DNA of 10,232 nucleotides from Methanobacteriota archaeon (GTDB taxonomy: Archaea; Thermoplasmatota; Poseidoniia; Poseidoniales; Poseidoniaceae): NCBI GenBank assembly GCA_002694245.1, contig NZLM01000078.1, positions 1 through 10,232 on the forward strand, in the 5' to 3' direction. How positions within the stretch are numbered: the stretch's first letter is position 1; each line of letters starts with the position of its first letter. Below the pieces are notes generated by a model. That model searched no databases, was not told where the DNA came from, and saw only the letters and a list, made by a program, of their open reading frames with translations. A program made the position numbers and the translations under genes. Below are positions 1 to 5,365 of this stretch, piece after piece.

Positions 1-896
1 AATGTAGTGTTTCTAAGAGCTGCTGCTGGGTCTTTCATTCCCTTCATGAAAGTCATTGAGAAAACACCAACCAAAGAAGCAACATATCCGACCAATCCTA
101 GTAATATAGGTAGCATAATGTAATCTTCAGCAGATCCTGTGAAATTTGCTCCGCCGAAATCATCACCATTAGCGATAATCATTGCAGCAATGATTGAACC
201 TACGAAAGACTCGAAGATATCTGCGCCCATTCCTGCTACGTCGCCTACGTTGTCACCAACGTTGTCAGCGATAACGCCGGGGTTTCTTGGGTCGTCTTCA
301 GGAATACCTGCTTCGACCTTACCTACAAGGTCTGCACCAACGTCAGCAGCCTTGGTGTAAATACCGCCACCGACTCTTGCGAATAGTGCAATTGAAGATG
401 CACCCATACCGAATCCAGCAGCGGATTCGATGTGAGATGTTTCTCCAGAACTTAGCCAGTATGCAATCAATGAGATACCGAGCAGACCAAGTCCACCAAC
501 TGACAATCCCATAACTGCTCCACCGTTGTATGATACTGCAAGTGCAGCAGGTTGTCCGCCGCTCTTTGCAGCCATTGCAGTTCTTCCGTTAGCGGAAGTT
601 GCTGCTCTCATTCCTGAGTATCCTGCTAGTACGCTTGCTACAGCACCTGCTAAGAATGCTCCTGGTGTGTAGAAGTCGCCTGTATCGACGTACAGCAGCC
701 CAGCAACGATCACAACGAATACAGAGAGAATCTTGTATTCTGCATATAGGAAGGCCATTGCGCCATCCTGAATCTCTTGAGTAATCTCTGCGACCTTCTT
801 ATCTTCGATCTCAATGCTGTCATTCTTTTTGTACAATACAAACGCAACGATTAGTCCTACCAATGCTGCGCCGGCTGCCATAATCTCGATGTCCAT
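1..896 (-). CDS. hppA: Membrane-bound ion-pumping pyrophosphatase, N-terminal part (cut by left window edge)
   Basis: This integral membrane enzyme hydrolyses cytoplasmic pyrophosphate and pumps H+ (or Na+) across the membrane. The window holds the first 298 codons; family members are usually about 660-800 aa, so more than half lies past base 1. The reading frame has no stop from 896 down to the edge. Diagnostic motifs are seen: GGGIYTKAADVGADLVGKVE at about 176-195, which contains the D-x7-K-x-E pyrophosphate/Mg site (D185, K193, E195), and DDPRNPGVIADNVGDNVGD at about 201-219. Hydrophobic helices lie near residues 5-22, 56-70, 78-93, 125-147, 228-243 and 260-282. The ATG at 896 is fixed by an in-frame TAA two codons upstream, with a GGTG ribosome-site core about 10 bases before it. 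K+ dependence and ion choice cannot be read, because the deciding residues are in the missing half. The family call is firm. Confidence 0.95.
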   Translation of the reverse strand, partial: MDIEIMAAGAALVGLIVAFVLYKKNDSIEIEDKKVAEITQEIQDGAMAFLYAEYKILSVFVVIVAGLLYVDTGDFYTPGAFLAGAVASVLAGYSGMRAATSANGRTAMAAKSGGQPAALAVSYNGGAVMGLSVGGLGLLGISLIAYWLSSGETSHIESAAGFGMGASSIALFARVGGGIYTKAADVGADLVGKVEAGIPEDDPRNPGVIADNVGDNVGDVAGMGADIFESFVGSIIAAMIIANGDDFGGANFTGSAEDYIMLPILLGLVGYVASLVGVFSMTFMKGMKDPAAALRNTT

Positions 897-928
897 CCAT
901 TACACCTACTTGCCGGGCGACCAAAGTA

Positions 929-941
929 CCCTTCATAAGGG
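929..941. repeat. Short perfect inverted repeat upstream of hppA
   Basis: CCCTT-CAT-AAGGG is a perfect 5-bp inverted repeat with a 3-base spacer. It is centred about 39 bases before the hppA start, in the 79-base gap after the HMA gene. The position would suit an operator or promoter element, and the minus-strand CTTATGAAG core could act as a poor TATA box. A repeat this short can arise by chance, so the role is inference. Confidence 0.3.
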
Positions 942-975
942 CATCCCCAATGAGAGTGACGCTGTAGACCGTTTT

Positions 976-1197
976 TCACATTACAACGTTAAAGCCAGCG
1001 CCTAAAATCGACTCGACTATTGCATGCGCAGTCTGACCTTTTGCTAGGACCACAACAGTTCCATTAGTAGCAGAGGCTTCAACACTTTTTACGCCATTAA
1101 GGGATGATACAGCTGAGGTCAATTTAGATTCACAACCTCCGCAGTCCATGCCTGTTACGTTAAACTCAAACCTGTCTGTCTTGGAAAATATTCCCAT
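976..1197 (-). CDS. Heavy-metal-associated (HMA) domain protein, small metal-binding/chaperone type
   Basis: This 73-aa protein is essentially one HMA domain (CopZ/Atx1-like ferredoxin fold). The metal-binding loop GMDCGGC lies at residues 17-22, with C19 and C22 as the Cu+/soft-metal ligands. Before it is a beta strand (RFEFNVTG) and after it a helix (ESKLTSAVSSL), then V-x-x-V-E-A strand features and a C-terminal AIVESILGAGF helix, all typical of the fold. An in-frame extension to 1332 exists, but it crosses the divergent NifU-like gene and is not HMA-like, so the ATG at 1197 (MGIFSK) is preferred. No ribosome site is visible; a weak TATA-like stretch about 28 bases upstream would fit a leaderless mRNA. 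The gene is codirectional with hppA, 79 bases away. No copper ATPase is in the window, so the partner and metal are unknown. Confidence 0.85.
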   Translation of the reverse strand: MGIFSKTDRFEFNVTGMDCGGCESKLTSAVSSLNGVKSVEASATNGTVVVLAKGQTAHAIVESILGAGFNVVM

Positions 1198-1220
1198 GAT
1201 TCTCGGGAAAGTAACTAGGC

Positions 1221-1230
1221 TATTGAATAC
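1221..1230 (-). promoter_or_regulatory. Possible TATA-like element for the HMA gene
   Basis: Read on the minus strand the bases are GTATTCAATA, centred about 28 bases before the HMA start. This is the distance expected for leaderless archaeal transcription. The match to consensus is poor and no clear BRE is present. The element lies in the 69-base divergent gap shared with the NifU-like gene, for which no convincing TATA box was found. Confidence 0.25.
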
Positions 1231-1266
1231 GATGGTTGATAGTGTAGACGCCTTTGGATTGTATTG

Positions 1267-1569
1267 ATGACGATAACTGCAGAGGAGGTTCTGAAAGAGA
1301 TTGGACCTGTTCAGGAGGTGTTGGATGCCCACGATGGTGTAGTCACTGTAATTGATACCGCAGATGGTAATGTTATGCTATCTTTGGACGGAGGATGTGT
1401 AGGTTGTTCATCTACTCCAATGACTGCAATGCAAATTTACTATTCTTTGAAGCAACTAGAAGCAGTTAATGATGTGATATTTGTCAACGGAGAGTTACCA
1501 GATTACATGAGGACATTTATCGATCAAAAAATGGCCGATGAGTCTGAAAAAGAAGGAGAAATTATCTAA
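1267..1569 (+). CDS. NifU-like C-terminal-domain protein (probable Fe-S cluster scaffold/carrier)
   Basis: This 100-aa protein resembles the stand-alone NifU C-terminal (Nfu) domain, which binds a labile Fe-S cluster between subunits and passes it to target proteins. The N-terminal helix (AEEVLKEIGPVQEVLDAHDG) leads to a V-T-V-I-D strand. The signature GGCVGCSSTPMTAM follows at 42-55, with C44 and C47 as the CxxC ligands, and then a helix. The usual family pattern is G-x-C-x-x-C-P/S-S. The tail is acidic (ADESEKEGEII). ATG at 1267 is preferred over the TTG immediately before it. No ribosome site is seen, so the message may be leaderless. It diverges from the HMA gene and its stop abuts the stop of the next, convergent gene. 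Client proteins are unknown; the Fe-S enzyme Nth is encoded downstream, but no direct link is shown. Confidence 0.8.
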   Translation: MTITAEEVLKEIGPVQEVLDAHDGVVTVIDTADGNVMLSLDGGCVGCSSTPMTAMQIYYSLKQLEAVNDVIFVNGELPDYMRTFIDQKMADESEKEGEII

Positions 1570-1929
1570 TCATTCATCTTCTTTCTTTCCGATACTGTGA
1601 GGGTTGGCTCCAAACGAAACGTTGTGTCCCTTGATGTTCAGCCTAGCAGCAATCGCTACTATGACACACAGAACAGATAGGGGCTTTGGGAGGTAATTTG
1701 AGCCCCATAGTTCCCCTCCCGAACTAGACAGCCACCATAATAATCCTGCAGTGATCAAAAGAGAGAACATAATGAAATTTTGAGCAACTAACTCTAATTT
1801 CTCGCTACGTGAAAAAGTCGCTATGAAAATAAACGCTGTTAGCGATATGAAACACATAGATTGAGCAAGTACCTCAATCACATCCACTTCGACCATGAAC
1901 ATGCCAATAGGCAGGGGTTCTTCAACCAT
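1570..1929 (-). CDS. Three-helix membrane protein of unknown function
   Basis: No family is recognised. The 119-aa product has three likely membrane helices, at about residues 19-39 (LAQSMCFISLTAFIFIATF), 51-68 (NFIMFSLLITAGLLWWLS) and 80-98 (LPKPLSVLCVIVAIAARL). A charged KLEL stretch follows helix 1, and the C-terminus is hydrophilic, ending GKKEDE. The frame also runs up to a GTG at 1980 and contains an ATG at 1959, but those starts would overlap the divergent polX. The ATG at 1929 leaves a 17-base gap and is chosen; ATGs at 1902 and 1896 are also possible. No ribosome site is visible before any of them. Its TGA directly abuts the TAA of the convergent NifU-like gene, leaving no room for a terminator. 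Hydrophobic periodicity supports a real gene; function is open. Confidence 0.6.
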   Translation of the reverse strand: MVEEPLPIGMFMVEVDVIEVLAQSMCFISLTAFIFIATFSRSEKLELVAQNFIMFSLLITAGLLWWLSSSGGELWGSNYLPKPLSVLCVIVAIAARLNIKGHNVSFGANPHSIGKKEDE

Positions 1930-1946
1930 CACGCACAGGGCATCAT

Positions 1947-3878
1947 ATGGCGGGCTCATCTTGGACTCTACCAAAGCCACGGGCCAATGGACCTCCTTAT
2001 TTTAGCAGAAATCAAGTCAGTAATGCATTGCATCAAATGGCTGTACTGTTAGAACTATCAGGAGCCAACATGTTCAGAGTTAGGTCATATCAAAATGGTT
2101 CGAGGTTAATTGGGTCCTTATCTCAAGATTTAGGTGAACTTGTAGCAAGTGGTGAGATATTCGAATTGAAGGGAATTGGAAAAGGCCTTGGTACAGCGAT
2201 TACCCAATCAGTTGGTGAAGGTAACTGGCCTGAAGATTGGATTAACTTACACCAAACTACACCTCAGGGTCTGATTGAAATGCTAGGGATACCTGGTGTT
2301 GGGCCTAAAAAAATCAAGATGATCCATGAAGAATTGGGTGTACTATCCGTTGCTGATTTACAAGAAGCCTGTGTAAAAAATGAGGTTGCTCCCATGAAGG
2401 GTTTCGGAGCAAAAAGCCAACAGAAGATTCTTGATGGAATCGATTTACTTGCTAGATTCTCTGCAAGAAGAAGATTAGACATCGGATTGAGATATGGGCA
2501 AACTTTCCTTTCGATGATATTGAAACTGGATGGAGTCGAGAGGGCAGAGTTAGCAGGTTCGGCTAGGAGGAGAAAAGAGACGATAGGTGACCTTGACATC
2601 GTTGCTGCAGTCAAGCCTGAAGATGTTGAAAGAGTTACCAACGAGATACTATCTATGAAGGGTATAGCAGATGTCAAAGGCGCTGGTGATTCAAAGGTAT
2701 CTGTAATCTTGGATACATCAATATTCGAAGAAGGATTTAGTTTAGGACACTTAGATGCCAATGTACTTGATGCAATTGGAGGAGAAAGTTACGAGCAATT
2801 AGAATCTGGTGGAACAATCGATGCTCAAGTCCGTCTAGTTCCTGCACATGTTTTCCCTTACACTCTTGCATACTTTACGGGCTCAAAGGAGCATAATATC
2901 AGAATGAGGCAGGCGGCTCAAGATAGAGGGCTAAAGCTCAACGAATTTGGACTAATGCCAGAAACAGAATTAACCGGGCTTGAGGCTGCAAGAACTTCAC
3001 TACCTGCAGAGGATGAATCGGATATCTACTCACACCTAGGCATGGATTTTGTCACCCCAGAGTTAAGAGAAGATATGGGTGAGATTGAGGCTTCTGCAGT
3101 TGGACAGTTACCTGATTTGATTACACTCTCAAACATTAAAGGCGCTCTTCACAATCATACTACATTGTCTGACGGAGAAGCAAGCCTTGAGCAGATGGCA
3201 GATGCCGCACAAAGGATGGGTTGGAATTGGTTGGGAATTGCTGACCATTCTCCAACGCTACAAATTGCTCACGGAGCAAGCGCAGAAGACCTACTTGACC
3301 AACACAGAACCATGCAAAAATACAACAAAGAATGGGAAGACTCTGGAGTTGATTTCAAACTGTTTAGCGGAGTTGAGTCTGATATTCTTGAGGATGGTAA
3401 ACTTGACCATCCCGACGATGTCTTGGCCCAAATTGACTATGTTGTTGCAAGTGTTCATGCTATGGGACGATGGAGAAGTAGAGATGAATCTCAGAATACG
3501 GAAGACCTACTGAAGTGTTTAGAACACCCTGCTACAACAGTACTCGGGCATCCAACTGGTAGAATTCTACAAGGAAGAGATGGATATGAAATTGATTTAC
3601 ACACAATATTAGAACACATGTCAGAGGCGAATAAAGAGGGTGAACTGAAAGCCGTTGAACTGAATGCTTCTCCATACAGATTGGATCTAGATTGGAGATT
3701 GTGCAAGCGTGCAAAAGAGCTACAAGTTCCTGTTGTGATCAACCCTGATGCACACTCGGTGCAGGGCTTAGGAGACATAGACTATGGCGTTATGATTGCG
3801 AGGAAAGGTTGGCTAGAGGAAAGCGACATTCTAAATTCTCTAGGCAGAGAAGAAATAACACGACGGTTGAATGGGTGA
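1947..3878 (+). CDS. polX: PolX-family protein: HhH + nucleotidyltransferase-like polymerase + PHP phosphoesterase
   Basis: This 643-aa protein has the bacterial-type PolX layout (usually about 570-580 aa), a family that acts in base-excision repair by gap filling and 3'-5' exonuclease trimming. Order: N-terminal 8-kDa-like helical region (about 22-70), helix-hairpin-helix motifs (GIGKGLG near 76, GIPGVGPKK near 114, GFGAKS near 152), polymerase palm with GSARRR (204-209) and GDLD (D215, D217), YFTGSKEHN (309-317), then the PHP domain (about 398-610). All nine PHP metal ligands appear present: H402, H404, D409, H434, E477, H504, H535, D601 and H603. The third polymerase carboxylate, Asp in the usual D-x-R-L-V/I-P motif, aligns with Q294 here, after an extra segment at about 258-288. 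Exonuclease is therefore likely intact and polymerase weakened or lost (inference). The ATG at 1947 lacks a ribosome site; the first ~20 residues could be overcalled. First gene of a cluster with nth. Confidence 0.9.
   Translation: MAGSSWTLPKPRANGPPYFSRNQVSNALHQMAVLLELSGANMFRVRSYQNGSRLIGSLSQDLGELVASGEIFELKGIGKGLGTAITQSVGEGNWPEDWINLHQTTPQGLIEMLGIPGVGPKKIKMIHEELGVLSVADLQEACVKNEVAPMKGFGAKSQQKILDGIDLLARFSARRRLDIGLRYGQTFLSMILKLDGVERAELAGSARRRKETIGDLDIVAAVKPEDVERVTNEILSMKGIADVKGAGDSKVSVILDTSIFEEGFSLGHLDANVLDAIGGESYEQLESGGTIDAQVRLVPAHVFPYTLAYFTGSKEHNIRMRQAAQDRGLKLNEFGLMPETELTGLEAARTSLPAEDESDIYSHLGMDFVTPELREDMGEIEASAVGQLPDLITLSNIKGALHNHTTLSDGEASLEQMADAAQRMGWNWLGIADHSPTLQIAHGASAEDLLDQHRTMQKYNKEWEDSGVDFKLFSGVESDILEDGKLDHPDDVLAQIDYVVASVHAMGRWRSRDESQNTEDLLKCLEHPATTVLGHPTGRILQGRDGYEIDLHTILEHMSEANKEGELKAVELNASPYRLDLDWRLCKRAKELQVPVVINPDAHSVQGLGDIDYGVMIARKGWLEESDILNSLGREEITRRLNG
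3874..3878 (+). promoter_or_regulatory. GGTGA ribosome site overlapping the polX stop codon
   Basis: GGTGA ends in the polX TGA and lies 4 bases before the ATG at 3883. It matches the archaeal anti-Shine-Dalgarno sequence. It favours 3883 over the ATG at 3871 as the start of the following small gene and suggests translational coupling to polX. Confidence 0.6.
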
Positions 3879-3882
3879 TATT

Positions 3883-4098
3883 ATGAGATTTCTGAGAGCA
3901 GTCATTATAGGCATTCTAGCAATTTTTCCAGGAACAATTGTTGGTTTTCTAGGATGGATTGCCGTCGGCCAAAGCATGGACAACTCCTCACTTGGAGTGA
4001 CATTGTTTTGTAATATTGTACCACTTGGATTCGTGATAGTTGGATTCATTTGGTCTTGGATAAATGGAGAAGAATACGCCTTAAATTACCAGGGTTGA
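3883..4098 (+). CDS. Small two-helix membrane protein between polX and nth, function unknown
   Basis: This is a 71-aa protein with no recognised family. Two hydrophobic segments are plain: residues about 5-29 (RAVIIGILAIFPGTIVGFLGWIAV) and 38-60 (GVTLFCNIVPLGFVIVGFIWSWI). A short polar turn (GQSMDNSS) joins them and the tail is NGEEYALNYQG. The basic N-terminus (MRFLR) suggests both ends are cytoplasmic. ATG 3883 is chosen over ATG 3871 because of the GGTGA site four bases upstream. It follows polX with its ribosome site overlapping the polX stop, and nth begins 4 bases after its own stop, so the three genes are probably co-transcribed. Whether it has any link to DNA repair is unknown. Confidence 0.7.
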   Translation: MRFLRAVIIGILAIFPGTIVGFLGWIAVGQSMDNSSLGVTLFCNIVPLGFVIVGFIWSWINGEEYALNYQG

Positions 4099-4102
4099 TT
4101 CG

Positions 4103-4756
4103 ATGAAGAGGTCAGAAAAGGCACCCATCATTCTTCAAATGTTAGAAGAGTTATATCCTGAAACTCCTGTTCCGCTTGATCATGAAAATGCTTTCCAGTT
4201 GCTTATTGCAGTGCTAATGAGTGCCCAGACTACAGACAAGAAAGTGAATGAAGTCACACCAGAATTATTTCGTAATGGCCCTGATGCTGCGAGAATGGCA
4301 ACATTGGAAGTAAGCCATATTCAAGAGATGATTCGTGAAGTTGGACTTGCTCCAACTAAAGCAAAGAACATCTCAAAATTAGCAAAGATATTGGTTGAAT
4401 CTTATGATGGGGAGATTCCTGATACCTTCGAAGGTTTGGAGAGCTTGCCCGGTGTTGGACACAAAACAGCTGGAGTAGTGATGGCTCAGGCATTCGGCGT
4501 TCCTGCATTCCCTATCGATACTCACATTCACCGCTTAGCAGCAAGATGGGGGCTTTCTAACGGTACTAATGTAGTCAAGACAGAAAAAGACCTCAAGGCT
4601 ATCTTTCCAAAGGAATCTTGGAACAAACTTCATCTTCAAATCATATTCTTTGGGAGAGAATATTGCCCTGCAAGAAATCACGATTTGACGGAATGTCCAA
4701 TCTGTTCATGGGCTGCGACTAAGAAGAGAATCCGTGAAGAGATGGGCTCTCGCTGA
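4103..4756 (+). CDS. nth: Endonuclease III, DNA glycosylase/AP lyase
   Basis: This 217-aa protein matches the usual length of endonuclease III, which removes oxidised pyrimidines and cuts the strand at the resulting abasic site. Visible features: the opening helices with LLIAVLMSAQTTDKKVN (33-49), the helix-hairpin-helix LPGVGHKTAGVV (115-126) holding catalytic Lys K121, and FPIDTHIHRLAARWGL (136-151) holding catalytic Asp D139. The C-terminal cluster region has C188, C198 and C201, but at the position of the fourth cluster cysteine (C-x2-C-x5-C in E. coli) there is K207. The first spacing is also longer (C-x9-C rather than C-x6-C). The [4Fe-4S] cluster may thus be altered or absent. The ATG at 4103 lies 4 bases after the previous stop, with a weak GGTTGAT upstream. 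Last gene of the polX cluster; convergent with the zinc-ribbon gene. Confidence 0.93.
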   Translation: MKRSEKAPIILQMLEELYPETPVPLDHENAFQLLIAVLMSAQTTDKKVNEVTPELFRNGPDAARMATLEVSHIQEMIREVGLAPTKAKNISKLAKILVESYDGEIPDTFEGLESLPGVGHKTAGVVMAQAFGVPAFPIDTHIHRLAARWGLSNGTNVVKTEKDLKAIFPKESWNKLHLQIIFFGREYCPARNHDLTECPICSWAATKKRIREEMGSR

Positions 4757-4824
4757 CGTCTTCAAACCCAGACATTAGGTCCTGTACACCTTTACCCCAA
4801 TTACCCAAATCAACACATCGACAG

Positions 4825-5253
4825 TTAATACCCATTAAACGTCAGCATAAGGAAAGCTTCCCAAATCATTAGTAAAAGAAGAATTATCTCGAGAATGAAA
4901 TTTTTCCTACCAACATTATGCTTGTCTGCTATTGATAATACAAGTCCATATGATGCTAATAACGTACCAAAAAGCATAGTGAACATCATAGTTATGATGT
5001 AAGATCCATAACTATCAAATCCCAACAAGAGCGGTATATCTACTCCACGCTCTGCCAAAGGTGAGAGAAAGAATGGATGGACAGCCAGTAAAAGCCCGGG
5101 AATTGCGAATTTCCAACCTCGATTTATACTCACTTTCTTAAGTGAATAAATCTCAAATTCACCACTGCATTTTGGGCATCTTACTGCCTTTACATCGAGA
5201 GGGAAAACAAGTTTCGCATTACAACCAGGGCAATGATAGTACTCTTTGCCCAT
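4825..5253 (-). CDS. Zinc-ribbon membrane protein, function unknown
   Basis: This 142-aa protein has an N-terminal zinc ribbon made of two CxxC knuckles (C8, C11 and C26, C29; HCPGC and RCPKC). The ribbon is followed by a short basic linker and about three membrane helices, near residues 48-65, 84-108 and 119-137. Such architectures are common in archaea but no specific family is recognised. The ATG at 5253 is supported by a TATA-like ATTAAAT about 20-26 bases upstream and by the lack of any ribosome site, which fits leaderless transcription. It is codirectional with arlJ but 112 bases downstream, with its own promoter-like signal, so it is probably not part of the archaellum operon. It converges with nth across 68 bases that hold no clear terminator. 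Confidence 0.75.
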   Translation of the reverse strand: MGKEYYHCPGCNAKLVFPLDVKAVRCPKCSGEFEIYSLKKVSINRGWKFAIPGLLLAVHPFFLSPLAERGVDIPLLLGFDSYGSYIITMMFTMLFGTLLASYGLVLSIADKHNVGRKNFILEIILLLLMIWEAFLMLTFNGY

Positions 5254-5272
5254 GATTTGTCAATAAATGTGC

Positions 5273-5285
5273 ATTTAATCTTCGT
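5273..5285 (-). promoter_or_regulatory. TATA/BRE-like promoter of the zinc-ribbon membrane protein gene
   Basis: Read on the minus strand this is ACGAAG followed by ATTAAAT. The TATA-like part is at 5273-5279, about 20-26 bases before the ATG at 5253, and the purine-rich upstream part could serve as the BRE. Position and composition match a leaderless archaeal promoter. It rests on sequence appearance only. Confidence 0.45.
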
Positions 5286-5303
5286 TTCCCCTACAATGTA
5301 TGT

Positions 5304-5313
5304 AAGAAAAAGG
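5304..5313 (-). terminator. Possible T-tract terminator after the archaellum operon
   Basis: On the minus strand this reads CCTTTTTCTT, about 55 bases past the arlJ stop and before the promoter-like element of the next gene. Archaeal transcripts often end at short T-rich stretches without a hairpin. No stem-loop is seen and only five consecutive Ts are present. Confidence 0.25.
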
Positions 5314-5365
5314 TTCCACAGGATTATATGAGGTTCGATGGCAATGTATTATTTTCTCAACAATA

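Noticed and set aside
139..360. Plus-strand open frames opposite the pyrophosphatase (also 287-514 and 599-784)
   Set aside because: The minus strand carries unmistakable pyrophosphatase motifs over the same bases, so these are shadows.
1198..1332. 45-codon N-terminal extension of the HMA protein
   Set aside because: It would cross the divergent NifU-like gene and adds no HMA-like sequence; the domain begins properly at the ATG at 1197.
2264..2761. 165-aa open frame antisense to polX
   Set aside because: It lies wholly opposite well-conserved PolX polymerase codons, has low-complexity Ser-rich composition and no family resemblance; it is a shadow frame.
3871..3882. Earlier ATG (3871) for the 71-aa membrane protein
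   Set aside because: The ATG at 3883 has a GGTGA site at a workable distance, and the four extra residues overlap the polX stop without added support.
4757..4824. Terminator between the convergent nth and zinc-ribbon genes
   Set aside because: No stem-loop or T-tract stands out in either direction.
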